Below, piece by piece: positions 50,461 through 59,972 of a DNA stretch of 64,000 nt (position 1 is the stretch's first letter; each line of letters begins with the position of its first letter). The stretch is taken from positions 29,973-93,972 of the IMG/VR virus record IMGVR_UViG_3300034121_000527, one strand, 5' to 3'. The position numbers and the translations under genes are program-made. The stretch comes from a virus. The notes below the pieces were generated by a model. The model had not been told where the DNA came from, did not search any database, and saw only the letters and a list, made by a program, of their open reading frames with translations.

Positions 50461-52155
50461 TTATTCTTCATCAGGAACACGACGCTGGGATAACCTAGCT
50501 CCGTATGCCTTTGCAACGATATTGTTTACCATTCCTTCTACAGGACCACCCATAACTTGAGTACCCGGTAAGGGGCCCCCTTGTCCTTGTGGTGAACCTG
50601 CACTTGTTACATTACCATTTCCAGAGGGTACCGTGCTGGTACCATCTGGGCCGGGTAACAAGCCTGTTGCCATCATGACAGCCTGATTAATTTGGGCGCG
50701 TAACATGTCAAGCGCACCCTGGTCAATGGCGTCATCACGGAGTTCTTCAAATATCTCAGCAAGCTTTTCCCGTGGGAATTCCTCACCGAGCATGCGCATA
50801 GCGCCTTCTTTAGATTCAAGACCCATAGCCATTTTGGCTTGGGCTTCGTTAAGCTTAATAAGCACGTCAATTGGCAAGGGTTCTGGCCAGTGGACTTGAG
50901 TGCGGTAAGTTAAAGGGTCCATAGGATCAAGCTGTGTAAGTTGATCCATCTCAGGCTGCTCTGTAGTAGCAGGGTTGTATATGAGAGCTTCAGGAGTAAA
51001 TATTGCTGCTGTTCTAATGATCAACTCATTAATCTTTTCAAGTCCCTTAGTAAAGTGAATGCGCTTCATATTAAAGCGGTTCATTAAAGGCTGGTATTGG
51101 ATAGCTAGAGCTACACCAGAAGTGTTTGATACCGGTTGAAATTGTCCGAGAGCTGTTTCGGGTACACCTGTGAGTTCATGCATAGCTCTCTTAAGGAACG
51201 TAATGTACTCTAAAGCTCCAGCCATGTTTCCGCTTGACTCAAGGTTAAATACACTAGCTTCTTTAGGAAGACCTGCCCAAACTTTCTTAGGACCACGTTC
51301 CAGCTGACTTGCCTTAGCACCAGTAATGATTGTCACTGGAGCAGCATGGTAGTTAATGATGTCTGATACTTCAGTCATCTTTTCATTCAACTCACGGTTG
51401 AGAGGAATGATGTCCCATATATCAGCTTGTCCCCAAGGGGATGAGGATATAGTCATGTTAGGAATGTGAACAATTGGAATGTGCCCAATAGGGTTAGGGT
51501 ACTGGTCAACAAGTTCGTCATTAATGTACTGCTCAATTGAGTCATCAGTAAGTATTTCAGTAAATGTGTAAACCTGACGAGTACCTTCAGGGCTAGTGCC
51601 CCAGAAACGATACTTCAGTTTAAATCGCAACAAACGGTCACGGTCATGAGGGTGATACTCAGGAAAGCAGTGTGCTGGGTTCAAAGCAATAACACGAATA
51701 CGACCTTCATTTGTTACCCCAATTGGGTCAACATACGGGTCTTCATAAGCTACTTTTACAAAACAGTCACCAGTTACTCCTGCGAGCTGCCCCATTTCCC
51801 AAAGAACATTATGTTTTGAGTTATCTTGTTCCCATACACGGTGTAGCAATTGGGGGATAATTGCACCGTTCTGTTCGGGAACTTTCCATTGAACACCTTT
51901 ACCAAAACAGAAGTTAGTAATGTAATCTGCCAAAGTACGTGTGTAGTTAAGGGTGATGTTTTGTTCACCCTGTTCACGTCTGTATGACCAGTGGTGACCA
52001 AGATACCAGGCCCAGCAAGCACTATAACGGTTAAGACGTGGACCATGAACTTCAAACTCTTCGTCTGCAAGTTCTACTAGGCCAAGAGGAGAAATAGCAA
52101 CAGTTAGGTCACTAGAGGAAGCTCTATAACTTGGTGACCAAAAATCAATCGGCAT
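50461..52155 (-). CDS. Portal protein
   Basis: A 564-residue protein with the portal layout: WAWYLGHHWSYRREQGEQ, TLADYITNFCFGKGVQW, GQLAGVTGDCFVKVAYEDP, and a central HIPIVHIPNMTISSSPWG stretch followed by LNRELNEKMTEVSDIINYHA and a long helix region. The protein forms the dodecameric DNA channel. The gene lies between terminase-side genes and the scaffold, the usual order. Confidence 0.92.
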   Translation of the reverse strand: MPIDFWSPSYRASSSDLTVAISPLGLVELADEEFEVHGPRLNRYSACWAWYLGHHWSYRREQGEQNITLNYTRTLADYITNFCFGKGVQWKVPEQNGAIIPQLLHRVWEQDNSKHNVLWEMGQLAGVTGDCFVKVAYEDPYVDPIGVTNEGRIRVIALNPAHCFPEYHPHDRDRLLRFKLKYRFWGTSPEGTRQVYTFTEILTDDSIEQYINDELVDQYPNPIGHIPIVHIPNMTISSSPWGQADIWDIIPLNRELNEKMTEVSDIINYHAAPVTIITGAKASQLERGPKKVWAGLPKEASVFNLESSGNMAGALEYITFLKRAMHELTGVPETALGQFQPVSNTSGVALAIQYQPLMNRFNMKRIHFTKGLEKINELIIRTAAIFTPEALIYNPATTEQPEMDQLTQLDPMDPLTYRTQVHWPEPLPIDVLIKLNEAQAKMAMGLESKEGAMRMLGEEFPREKLAEIFEELRDDAIDQGALDMLRAQINQAVMMATGLLPGPDGTSTVPSGNGNVTSAGSPQGQGGPLPGTQVMGGPVEGMVNNIVAKAYGARLSQRRVPDEE

Positions 52156-52504
52156 TAAAACCCCTGGTGTTAAAATCGGACAACATTAAGGCAACTATGT
52201 CAGCAGGTACATCAATGTATGTTATTGATTGTACCATTTTAAGTGGTATATGAGCAGGATTGCTGTAATATTCCGCTTTAGATTCTTTGTTTTCTTCGTT
52301 GGTATCAACAAGGAATGTTCCGGCAAGGGTTATATAATCGTCTAAGAAATCTGGAATAACCCAACCAATGCTTATTGGTCGTATTGGGTTAGGTTTGTAG
52401 GATTTGGGGTCCATCCAACCTGTTGGGCCATCAAACGCATCTAGCCAAGTAATAATAGCTAACTGTGGGGTTATTGGACTATCAACTTTCTTTTTTCTCT
52501 GCAT
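52145..52504 (-). CDS. Hypothetical protein between portal and phosphoesterase
   Basis: 119 residues from the ATG at 52504, with GAGGGAAG upstream. Residues about 13-60 (ITPQLAIITWLDAFDGPTGW, then IRPISIGWVIPDF) look like a compact beta domain. No family is recognised. It overlaps both neighbours. Confidence 0.6.
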   Translation of the reverse strand: MQRKKKVDSPITPQLAIITWLDAFDGPTGWMDPKSYKPNPIRPISIGWVIPDFLDDYITLAGTFLVDTNEENKESKAEYYSNPAHIPLKMVQSITYIDVPADIVALMLSDFNTRGFNAD

Positions 52505-53480
52505 TATAAAACTTCCCTCTAAAAAAGGCCGACCCGTTATGAAACGGCACTTGTTCATACCAAAACGCACCATCACCTGGTTCAAAGGTAACTATCCCAA
52601 TACCCTGCTGCCAGTCTTCTACAATGGTCATAGGTCTACCGTCCAGGTCGATTGATCCTTTGGTGGATGGGACGGTGCCGTCGCATCTTGCCAACGTACC
52701 AGGGGATGCGGCCATGATGGTCTTTGCACCATCCCAATCGTCACGGGACCGTTCAGCCCATTCACGCCGGTGGATGTGGCCATATAAGACTGAAGTCTTT
52801 TCTGTGTTGAGGTAGGCATGTGCTGTCGACCCGTTACTGCGTACTTTCGTGCCGTGTATGACACGGAGTCTTTCGTTGATCCAAAATTGTCCAGCTGGAT
52901 AGCCCGGTACATAATGTATCCCATAATCGTCGAAACGACAGAGATAAGGAATACTAAGCACAGGCCAGGACTCTGGCGTATTACCTTTACGAATCCCAAA
53001 AGCAGCTTTCGCGTTATCGAGTACAAAGTTCACCAATCTTTCTTCATGGTTTCCAGCTATCCATACAATCTTAGCGTTAGGAGCATAGGTCCGCAGCTGT
53101 GCTCCGAGGGTTGTAGCACGATCAATGGATGCTTGTGTAGTTAGTGCATAAGCACTACTAAGACGGTATTTACCAAATTCAGGAAAGTCCAAGTTGTCTC
53201 CAACTAACACAATCATGTCTGGATTTAGGGATTTTGTAATAGCTAAGGCCATCTCAATGGCGTGTTCATCATGAGTGGCTTCTAATTCGCCATTGCGGGC
53301 ACGGAAATACCCAATTTGCATATCTGGAAGGATTACGCAGGTTTGGTAACCTGGAGCGTTTGATGAGGGCTTAACTTTAATTGTTGGCATTTTTACTGAA
53401 GGACCAGGTTGTACTAATGGCCATTCAGGTTTGTTTAAAGAGTTAGTTGACAAAGCAGATACCAGATTACTCACAGCCAC
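52482..53480 (-). CDS. Calcineurin-like metallophosphoesterase
   Basis: A 332-residue protein. The metal-binding motifs are in order: VILPDMQIG (DxQ in place of DxH), VLVGDNLDFPEF (GDxxD), WIAGNHEERL (GNHE), VIHGTKV and YGHIHRREW (GHxH). The core is about 250 residues. Substrate could be nucleic acid, phosphoprotein or a nucleotide. Its place inside the packaging/head module, between portal and a small HTH gene, is noteworthy. The first motif has Gln instead of His, a change also found in active members. Confidence 0.9.
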   Translation of the reverse strand: MAVSNLVSALSTNSLNKPEWPLVQPGPSVKMPTIKVKPSSNAPGYQTCVILPDMQIGYFRARNGELEATHDEHAIEMALAITKSLNPDMIVLVGDNLDFPEFGKYRLSSAYALTTQASIDRATTLGAQLRTYAPNAKIVWIAGNHEERLVNFVLDNAKAAFGIRKGNTPESWPVLSIPYLCRFDDYGIHYVPGYPAGQFWINERLRVIHGTKVRSNGSTAHAYLNTEKTSVLYGHIHRREWAERSRDDWDGAKTIMAASPGTLARCDGTVPSTKGSIDLDGRPMTIVEDWQQGIGIVTFEPGDGAFWYEQVPFHNGSAFFRGKFYNAEKKES

Positions 53481-53742
53481 ACCGCCCGTTCATATGACGG
53501 GAGATAGTGCTAGAACTTACTGGATACCCATTTTTTGTAAGCACTTCAGATAACCAGGAACAGGAGTAAGTCTTTGCTCTACCGTTCCCGGTATCTACTT
53601 TGATTTCTTCTTCAGCTTTATTTACTGCAGCATGCTCATCTGGAGTCATACTTTCTTTTATGCGAGTGAACGAGCACTTTTGACGAAGTGCATTCGCTTG
53701 TCGCTCCGTTAAGTCTGCAATCAGACTTGAGGAATCGGACAT
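53467..53742 (-). CDS. Small HTH protein, candidate terminase small subunit
   Basis: A 91-residue protein. Residues about 60-90 form an HTH: YSCSWLSEVLTKNGYPVSSS, then TISRHMNGRCGC. The N-terminal part has LTERQANALRQKC. Small HTH proteins directly near the large terminase gene often act as small subunits that recognise packaging sites. Direct proof is missing, because it is about 700 bases downstream of the large subunit gene rather than next to it. AAGGAG precedes the start. Confidence 0.5.
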   Translation of the reverse strand: MSDSSSLIADLTERQANALRQKCSFTRIKESMTPDEHAAVNKAEEEIKVDTGNGRAKTYSCSWLSEVLTKNGYPVSSSTISRHMNGRCGCE

Positions 53743-53783
53743 GTGATACTCCTTGTGTTACCCCACTGGAATACCAGCAGTTG

Positions 53784-53945
53784 TTATGCGGCTGTTTTGC
53801 CTTCTTTAGTATACACATTATTGCAGGAGTTTGACAAGTGTGTTACTGATTGTATTAATGAATACAATTCTTGTTCTTCTTCTGCTCCTCTAGCGACAAC
53901 TCGCTGAAGGTACTTTGAAAGTAAGTCTAGTTGATGAGGGGTCAT
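53784..53945 (-). CDS. Short hypothetical protein
   Basis: A 53-residue reading frame from ATG at 53945 to TAA at 53784, with AAGGAG six bases upstream. Mostly helical (LDLLSKYLQRVVARGAEEEQ). No known family. It fills the gap between the probable virion protein and the HTH gene. Confidence 0.6.
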   Translation of the reverse strand: MTPHQLDLLSKYLQRVVARGAEEEQELYSLIQSVTHLSNSCNNVYTKEGKTAA

Positions 53946-53984
53946 TAATGCTCCTTAAGTACGGAGCATCTACTCTACCAGATC

Positions 53985-54386
53985 TCAGCCAGAAACAACA
54001 GTCGGGTTTGGCAGATTCATACGGCCACCCGTGTTATATGAGTATTCAAACTGCGGCATAGAATCGCCGGCCATGCTACCCTGAACAAACTCCTGAAGGT
54101 GCTGAGGAGCTTCAATCCAGGAAGCTGAGCCAACGTGAGCACGCTCACGCATGGTCTCTTCGGGGTACTTGAAGAACATCTCAGGGTTGGTGTGGTTTTC
54201 ACGACCAGGAGCCGGAGCGGTGTCTTCATATGCACCTACACTGAAGTCATACGGAACGTCAGTGTCAGTTGCAATACCTTCTTCAAAGCGCAGTGGTCCG
54301 CGGTTGCCAGGAATGCTTGCAGCCATTGAACGCTCAAACATGGGGGTTCCTTTTTCTGGGAACATGGGGGTGGGGCCTACAGCCAT
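53985..54386 (-). CDS. Probable virion-associated low-complexity protein
   Basis: A 133-residue, Pro/Gly/Met-rich protein with ERAHVGSASWIEAPQHLQEF, a segment that looks conserved in composition with head-associated proteins of other actinophages. AGGAGG precedes the start. Its coding stretch is relatively G+C rich, as is the capsid gene, suggesting high expression. Function unknown. Confidence 0.55.
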   Translation of the reverse strand: MAVGPTPMFPEKGTPMFERSMAASIPGNRGPLRFEEGIATDTDVPYDFSVGAYEDTAPAPGRENHTNPEMFFKYPEETMRERAHVGSASWIEAPQHLQEFVQGSMAGDSMPQFEYSYNTGGRMNLPNPTVVSG

Positions 54387-54444
54387 AGTTTTCCTCCTAG
54401 TGGAATGGAAGTTTGTATATTTAGATTACCACGTTTTAGCATGA

Positions 54445-56004
54445 TTATCTGAAGAATGGGTTATCAGACACACTAACCATTGGCATTGTGTCTAATACTG
54501 ACATAGCACAGGCTATTGCCAGGCTGTCTGGGAAGTCATCAAAAGCTCCCTTTTCTTCAGGTGCAGCGGCCAGCATGTACGGGCCTCTGTAAACCTTTTC
54601 AAGGTCAGACATTTGTTGGTTAAACCGCTTCCAACTTCGTGTACGTCGTGCTTTAGAATGCCCAGGTATAACCAGTTGATCCCGCTGAATTAACTCAGTT
54701 AAATGCACCCAACGATCATTTTGGGTTTTAGCATCAGAAGTAACAGCTACTACATCAATCTTTGGCATAAGGATTTGTAAGCGTTCTGCAACTGCTCCAC
54801 CAACACCCTGGGAGTCAACACCAATACGGTATACATTATAGTTTCTTAGGAAATCAATAATTTCAAAATATTGAGATTCCCATTCTTCATTGTTGATCTC
54901 TAGCCAATTAAGAATTCTGTGTTCATAGAAACCAAACCCATCAGGACGATCCCAGTCAACCCAACATACTGTAACTACGGTTGAGTCATTTGAACGGGCT
55001 ACGTCAATACCTACGACTACTGGGGTACGCCACCACTGTTTAACAAGCCCCATTGAAGTGTCATACATCCGAGAAAGACGGTCATCACTGACAAACATAC
55101 CTTTTTCAAGAACCCACTTGTTGCAGTAGGACATCTGGAATTCGTCGGAATCTTCTCCGATTCTTACCTTCTCTTTACCTATAAACTTAGCATAGTTCTC
55201 GTTATATTTTGCAGCAGTTCTCCAGTCGTACTCAAAATGGCACTGCCTATGGTTACGTTTACTGTTTACATCTCTGCGTTTATTAAATTGAATCATTTTA
55301 TAAAAGTATGACTTGTTGCGAGTAGCTGTGCCAGTTAGTGCAATAGACCCGTTATTGAACGCCAACATTGGTTTGATGGACTTTGCAATCATGTACTCAT
55401 CAGCTTCTTGAGCTTCGTCAATAAGTACAAAGTGGTAGGTCTTAGATTCAATCTTTGCCTTAGGGTTACAGGTCTGCATACGGCAAAGGGAACCAGAGTG
55501 CTTAAGACTGATGATTCTGCCTTTACCTCGTGAACCGCCCGACGTAGCTTTATCGTCAATTTCTGGGTCAAGAAGGAAGTCCATAGCGTGTTCACTAGTT
55601 AGTTTGTTGACAATTCGGCTAAACACGGTGTCGGCCTGATCTTCAACCGGGGCAAAAACACCACACCAAAACCCCTTTTCAAACTTACCCAACCAGGTTG
55701 GATAAACCTTTGAAAGCTTAGGGAGGATGACCATCATTGATGCTAAGACATTAGACAAAACTTCTGACTTACCAGACTGTCGAGTAGCCACCAATGTCAG
55801 TTCTTCACCATCACCAATAACTATTGACTCAATTACTCGGTAAGCAATAGGCACCTGGTATGGGAAGAAGGTTACATTACAGAACTCCTCCGTAAAAAGG
55901 ATAAGCTTTAAAACAAGCTGGTCAATGAATTCTTGTGATGTTTCGTCTAGTTCAACTGCCTGAATATCCTCAGGCGAAGACCCATCTTCTAGTAGTTCCT
56001 GCAT
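54445..56004 (-). CDS. Terminase large subunit
   Basis: A 519-residue protein. The ATPase domain has Walker A VATRQSGKS near 72-80, then FVLIDEAQEADE as Walker B, and the coupling motif ALTGTATRN. The nuclease domain has GIDVARSND, IGVDSQGVGG and FDDFPDSLAIA, the three acidic clusters of RNase-H-like terminases. This motor packages DNA into the prohead and cuts it. It is the first of the packaging genes in transcription order after small unknown genes. Confidence 0.96.
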   Translation of the reverse strand: MQELLEDGSSPEDIQAVELDETSQEFIDQLVLKLILFTEEFCNVTFFPYQVPIAYRVIESIVIGDGEELTLVATRQSGKSEVLSNVLASMMVILPKLSKVYPTWLGKFEKGFWCGVFAPVEDQADTVFSRIVNKLTSEHAMDFLLDPEIDDKATSGGSRGKGRIISLKHSGSLCRMQTCNPKAKIESKTYHFVLIDEAQEADEYMIAKSIKPMLAFNNGSIALTGTATRNKSYFYKMIQFNKRRDVNSKRNHRQCHFEYDWRTAAKYNENYAKFIGKEKVRIGEDSDEFQMSYCNKWVLEKGMFVSDDRLSRMYDTSMGLVKQWWRTPVVVGIDVARSNDSTVVTVCWVDWDRPDGFGFYEHRILNWLEINNEEWESQYFEIIDFLRNYNVYRIGVDSQGVGGAVAERLQILMPKIDVVAVTSDAKTQNDRWVHLTELIQRDQLVIPGHSKARRTRSWKRFNQQMSDLEKVYRGPYMLAAAPEEKGAFDDFPDSLAIACAMSVLDTMPMVSVSDNPFFR

Positions 56005-56011
56005 GCTTTAA

Positions 56012-56308
56012 TTATAGAGCATCGTCAGTGAATAATACTCCCTGATCAGGAACTTCAAGAGGTTTCTTGGGCATTCCTAATGATTCATTGATTCTATCTA
56101 CTAAATAGAACAGGTCAGGAAGACTTACAAGGTAAGTGGACATATCAGGAGTGCTGGAAATAATGCTAGATACACAACCAAAGTCGTAACCCAAATGGTT
56201 AAGGTGGTCTACCAACTCATTTAAGTATGCAGTATCTCTGGTGTTACCACGCAAAATAGCCTTACGTGAAGGGTTTAAATTACCTTTATCCATATTTGGC
56301 TTGTGCAT
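56012..56308 (-). CDS. Small hypothetical protein upstream of terminase
   Basis: A 98-residue protein with a basic N-terminus (HKPNMDKGNLNPSRKAILRG) and a helical middle (YLNELVDHLNHLGYDFG). It ends eight bases before the terminase start. It could be a small terminase subunit, but no HTH is evident. No family is recognised. Confidence 0.6.
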   Translation of the reverse strand: MHKPNMDKGNLNPSRKAILRGNTRDTAYLNELVDHLNHLGYDFGCVSSIISSTPDMSTYLVSLPDLFYLVDRINESLGMPKKPLEVPDQGVLFTDDAL

Positions 56309-56316
56309 TTTATTAC

Positions 56317-56547
56317 CTACTTTTCTGTCATACGATCTGATATTTCAGCCCATAGTGACTTTAAAATATCTACATGCTGGGTTACTTCTGATTCCGGCAG
56401 ATCCTTAAAACGCCAATCATCAAATGATTTACCTAGCCCCATAATAGTAGCATCCATCCAATTAATGAGTGTTGGGGTGTCAGAACGCTCAATTCTTTTG
56501 ATCTTCTTAATTGGGTCGTCTGCTTTTCTAAAAAACATTATTACCAC
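56317..56547 (-). CDS. Small hypothetical protein
   Basis: A 76-residue charged protein with helical stretches (MFFRKADDPIKKIKRIER, LKSLWAEISDRMTEK). Its start overlaps the membrane protein gene by seven bases. No family is recognised. Confidence 0.6.
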   Translation of the reverse strand: MVIMFFRKADDPIKKIKRIERSDTPTLINWMDATIMGLGKSFDDWRFKDLPESEVTQHVDILKSLWAEISDRMTEK

Positions 56548-56873
56548 TTTCGGATTGTATCAGCATCATCATCTAAGTATCTTCCACCTAGTGCCCCTAG
56601 GATACCCGATGTCTCATCAGTATGGGTGGACTTACGACAAAAGCCTACTTGAAATGAGTAATTTTTGTACGAAACTTGAATACCTTTACCTATTTTCCAA
56701 GGTGGGGCAATTTGACGCATAAAACCGATAGATATAAAAGGAGCCGTTAAGCTGGTGTTATCTCTTGTAATCCAGTAAATAGGGCCTAAATACTGAAGTT
56801 TATTTAGTGTGTTCCTAAACAGGAAGTATGCCCCTATTATTATCATTAAAATACATAAACTTATTATAACCAT
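56541..56873 (-). CDS. Small membrane-anchored protein
   Basis: A 110-residue protein with one strongly hydrophobic N-terminal segment (MVIISLCILMIIIGAYFLF) that reads as a signal anchor, followed by a soluble region. No Cys for lipid attachment. Position before the terminase group is unusual for a lysis gene. Role unknown. Confidence 0.55.
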   Translation of the reverse strand: MVIISLCILMIIIGAYFLFRNTLNKLQYLGPIYWITRDNTSLTAPFISIGFMRQIAPPWKIGKGIQVSYKNYSFQVGFCRKSTHTDETSGILGALGGRYLDDDADTIRKW

Positions 56874-56891
56874 CTAATTGTCTTTCAATCT

Positions 56892-57635
56892 CTAGTTATC
56901 AGGATTAACACCTGATTGTGAAAGTATATCTGTGTATTCTACATATTTTTCTCTATTAGCAGAAACTTCTCCAGGATTTAGAGATGCTCCCTTAGCGTAA
57001 CCCTTTGGTTCTAACACTGCTCTGACAGCATTTCCATAGCTACCTAAAGGCCCACCTTCTTCAAATTCTTTAAAGGTGGAGTAAGTCATGGGACCATACA
57101 GTACTTCTGTTCCATACTTATGAAATCTTACCCAAGTCATGCCCTCAAGAGTAGTGTCATCTGCAATGAGGCTAAGTACAGCATCTACATCCCCAGATTC
57201 AACTAAATCTTTATATCCATCTAATCTTTTAATATCGGAACAGTTATATTTTCCAAAGTCAAATTTAAACGCTGCTACACGACTGCTTGAGCCTAATCCA
57301 TTGTATTCTTCTTGGCTAAATGGTACTGAGGTTACTTCATTTAGTTTTGTAGTTACTTTTGCTGCTAGTTCTTCACATAACTTTTGAATGCGCTGTTCTT
57401 CTTCTTTTTGTTCTTTCTTTTGTATGTCTTCATCTTTGGTGTAGTTGTCGTCAGTTATTTCAACGTCGTTTTCCCAGTCATAGTCTGAACCACTGTCAAA
57501 CTCAATTTCACGCATTTCATCTAGTTCTTTAGTCCAACCAGTGCCCTCTAGGGGTTCATCATCTAAGTAGCTTCTTGTTCTACGTTCTTTTGCGTATCGA
57601 GCTAGCCTTGCCGCAATATCTGGGTCCATTGCCAT
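56892..57635 (-). CDS. Hypothetical acidic protein
   Basis: A 247-residue protein rich in Asp, Glu and Lys, with a charged middle coil (KKEQKEEEQRIQKLCEELAA). The C-terminal half looks folded (MTWVRFHKYGTEVLYGPMTY). It follows the fibre gene. AAAGGTAAC precedes the start. No known domain. Confidence 0.65.
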   Translation of the reverse strand: MAMDPDIAARLARYAKERRTRSYLDDEPLEGTGWTKELDEMREIEFDSGSDYDWENDVEITDDNYTKDEDIQKKEQKEEEQRIQKLCEELAAKVTTKLNEVTSVPFSQEEYNGLGSSSRVAAFKFDFGKYNCSDIKRLDGYKDLVESGDVDAVLSLIADDTTLEGMTWVRFHKYGTEVLYGPMTYSTFKEFEEGGPLGSYGNAVRAVLEPKGYAKGASLNPGEVSANREKYVEYTDILSQSGVNPDN

Positions 57636-57648
57636 TTTGTGTTACCTT

Positions 57649-59157
57649 TTATTTGTTGTTTTCTAATTCTTTCACACGGGCAGTCAGTTCTTGTACTGCA
57701 CCAACAAGAACAGCAACTAATTTTGAGTAGTCAACTTGTTGTGGCTTGATGTTTCCTTCTTCGTCTATTGCATCTTTTTGTCCAGCAACAGCGTAAGGAA
57801 TCACTTCTGCAAGTTCATGTGCAAAAAAGCCATGTTCGGTTACTGTTGGATTTGAAATAAAATTATATGTTTTTGGTGCAAGCATTTCAATTATTTCTAG
57901 CGCATCAACAAGAGGTATAACATTTTCTTTCAGTCGATAGTCAGAAGTTGTGTTATATGTGACACCTGAACCATTATCATATATTGATCCAATAACAGTA
58001 CCTGAACGATGAAATGTTGCGTGATAAGTATTAGTAGGCCCATTAGTAGTCAGTGGAGTATTGGCAGTAGTAATCACTCCAGTTCTAACTATGCCATTAC
58101 TTGACAAAGTAGAGTAACTACCAAATGCTCCACCGCCAGCAATATCGAGTGAACCTGCCGCAAAACCACCAGAACCATCACGAGCAACAATTGCTGATGC
58201 CGTATTAGCTGATGTAGCAGTAGTGGCACTATTAGAAACTTTTCCTGTTGTTGAAATAGTTGCCAATTTTGTATCAACAATTCCAGCAGAAGCACTGATA
58301 TCAGCGTTAACAATTGTTGCATCAAGAATATTTGATGAGGTTATTGTTCCAGCTGCAATATCTGTTCCAGTAATGGTTGCATCAACAATGTTGGCTGAAG
58401 CAATAGTTATTGCTGTTGGTAAAGCACCAGTAGCTAACTTAGACAATGCAATAGCAGCTGAAGCGTTAATATCAGCATTTACAATTGTTCCATCAACAAT
58501 ATTGGCTGATGCTACAGTGATGGTAGTTGGCAAAGCACCAGTTCCTAATTTAGTCAATGCAATAGCAGCTGAAGCGTTAATTTCAGCATTAAGAATTGTG
58601 CCATCAGCAATTTTAATTGCAGTAATTGCACCATCGGCAATCTTAGCTGTAGTAACATTACTATCGGCAATTTTAGCGGTAGTAACATTAATATCAGCAA
58701 TCTTACTAGTCGTTACTGCACTAGTTGCAATAGATGCTTCAACTACTTGGCCCCACTTAACTCCGTAGTTTGTATCAGTAGAGTCAGCAACTAGCACAAA
58801 ATTGTTTGTGCCAGAAACTGGTAGTGCAACAGGAGAACTAGCACCTCCACCGACTACTACTTGACCTTTTGCACCTACAATAGCTCGCGCCATCATTATA
58901 GCTGTGTCAACATCTAGGGTAACAACGCCCCCAGTAGAAGTTGCTCCAGCAACAGTATTTAATTTAAGACCAGTACCAGCTGTAATTTGAGTAATAGTAC
59001 CTGAACCCCAGTATGGAAGAGCACTCCATGTGGTTGTACCATCGCCAACTTTGTACTGTTTAGTGGTAGTATTAACGCCTACTTCACCAGCATCTAGTAC
59101 TAGAGAACCCGGCCAGTCAGCAGTAGCTCCACGCCTTAATTGAATTTTAACAGCCAT
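57649..59157 (-). CDS. Tail fibre with S74-type intramolecular chaperone domain
   Basis: A 502-residue protein. The N-terminal 60 residues (MAVKIQLRRGATADWPGSLV, GEVGVNTTTKQYKVGDGTTTW) are the capsid/tail attachment domain shared by many phage fibres. Residues about 150-290 are degenerate repeats (VTTAKIADSN units, then 37-residue units with INASAAIALTKLGTGALPTT). The C-terminal 100 residues (NTTSDYRLKENVIPLVDALE, HGFFAHELAEVIP) are the endosialidase chaperone/Peptidase S74 domain, which trimerises fibres and then cuts itself off. It lies beside the endolysin. Confidence 0.9.
   Translation of the reverse strand: MAVKIQLRRGATADWPGSLVLDAGEVGVNTTTKQYKVGDGTTTWSALPYWGSGTITQITAGTGLKLNTVAGATSTGGVVTLDVDTAIMMARAIVGAKGQVVVGGGASSPVALPVSGTNNFVLVADSTDTNYGVKWGQVVEASIATSAVTTSKIADINVTTAKIADSNVTTAKIADGAITAIKIADGTILNAEINASAAIALTKLGTGALPTTITVASANIVDGTIVNADINASAAIALSKLATGALPTAITIASANIVDATITGTDIAAGTITSSNILDATIVNADISASAGIVDTKLATISTTGKVSNSATTATSANTASAIVARDGSGGFAAGSLDIAGGGAFGSYSTLSSNGIVRTGVITTANTPLTTNGPTNTYHATFHRSGTVIGSIYDNGSGVTYNTTSDYRLKENVIPLVDALEIIEMLAPKTYNFISNPTVTEHGFFAHELAEVIPYAVAGQKDAIDEEGNIKPQQVDYSKLVAVLVGAVQELTARVKELENNK
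58384..58605. repeat. Two tandem 111-bp repeats in the fibre gene
   Basis: Starting with AACAAT at 58384 and again at 58495, two 111-base units encode matching 37-residue blocks (INASAAIAL and TGALPT). They differ by scattered substitutions, so they are old copies. The 9-residue KIAD/VTT repeats that follow are a second, shorter periodic run, at about 58620-58720. Confidence 0.75.
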
Positions 59158-59171
59158 TTAGTGGCTCCTTA

Positions 59172-59972
59172 TCAGCCGAACATCTTCTTCCATGTTACAG
59201 GACCAACAGAGCCATCCGCAGTTAGTCCATGAGCTTTCTGCCACGCCTTAAGTGAAGCAACAGACTTGGGGCCGAAATCGCCATCTGCTTTTGCTCCAAT
59301 GACTGCCTGAACAAGAGCAGCACTTGGTCCCTTAGAACCAAGGGCAATAGGGGTACCTGGATAACTAAACTTCAAACCCCCACCAGCAGGTGCTGCTGCA
59401 GGTGCCGCTGGGGAGGCCTGTGCTGAAGCATCAGGAGAAGCATCACCAAGACAATACTGCCAGTGCCAAGCCTCAAACTCTTTGGATGCCCTGTTGTCTC
59501 CTTGAAGGTAAAAACCATACTTGGGGGCGTTAGCGCACATCCAATCAAAACAAGCCCCACCCATTGAGGTAAGTTTGCCATTGACATCATACCCAAGGTC
59601 AATTGCAAGACCCCAGCCATGATTAGAACCTTTAAGACCAGTTGGGTCTGGGGCAGCTGACGGGGCTTTGCCCTTCTTCAACCACCAGGTCTTACCGTCA
59701 TATTGACGGGTAACGCCAGTCCCAGTGTCAGTTGTTACATAACGATCCATAAACATGAATAACTGACCTTGAAATGAACGGTAGTCACCAATGTTTTTAA
59801 GTTTGAAACCAGCGACAAGGGCAGCATCATACATCTTGTTAAATTGTGCAGCAGCAACATAGTACATCTTGCCTCCAGATTTAACTGGCACTAATAAGGA
59901 TTCGGGTAATTGACCATTCTTATGCTTAGTAAGTGCCGTTGGTACAACTAACTTAATAAAAGGAAGGTTCAT
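59172..59972 (-). CDS. Endolysin: M15 peptidase plus peptidoglycan-binding domain
   Basis: A 266-residue protein. The M15 (VanY-like) catalytic domain shows SNHGWGLAIDLGY (H118, D125) and EAWHWQY (H170), the zinc site of L-Ala-D-Glu or D-Ala-D-Ala type peptidases. An Ala/Pro linker follows at about 180-200. Residues 205-266 form a PG_binding_1 repeat: GSKGPSAALVQAVIG, ADGDFGPKSVASLKAWQKA and ADGSVGPVTWKKMFG. No signal peptide, so export depends on a holin. The holin-like gene is just upstream and overlaps. Confidence 0.93.
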   Translation of the reverse strand: MNLPFIKLVVPTALTKHKNGQLPESLLVPVKSGGKMYYVAAAQFNKMYDAALVAGFKLKNIGDYRSFQGQLFMFMDRYVTTDTGTGVTRQYDGKTWWLKKGKAPSAAPDPTGLKGSNHGWGLAIDLGYDVNGKLTSMGGACFDWMCANAPKYGFYLQGDNRASKEFEAWHWQYCLGDASPDASAQASPAAPAAAPAGGGLKFSYPGTPIALGSKGPSAALVQAVIGAKADGDFGPKSVASLKAWQKAHGLTADGSVGPVTWKKMFG

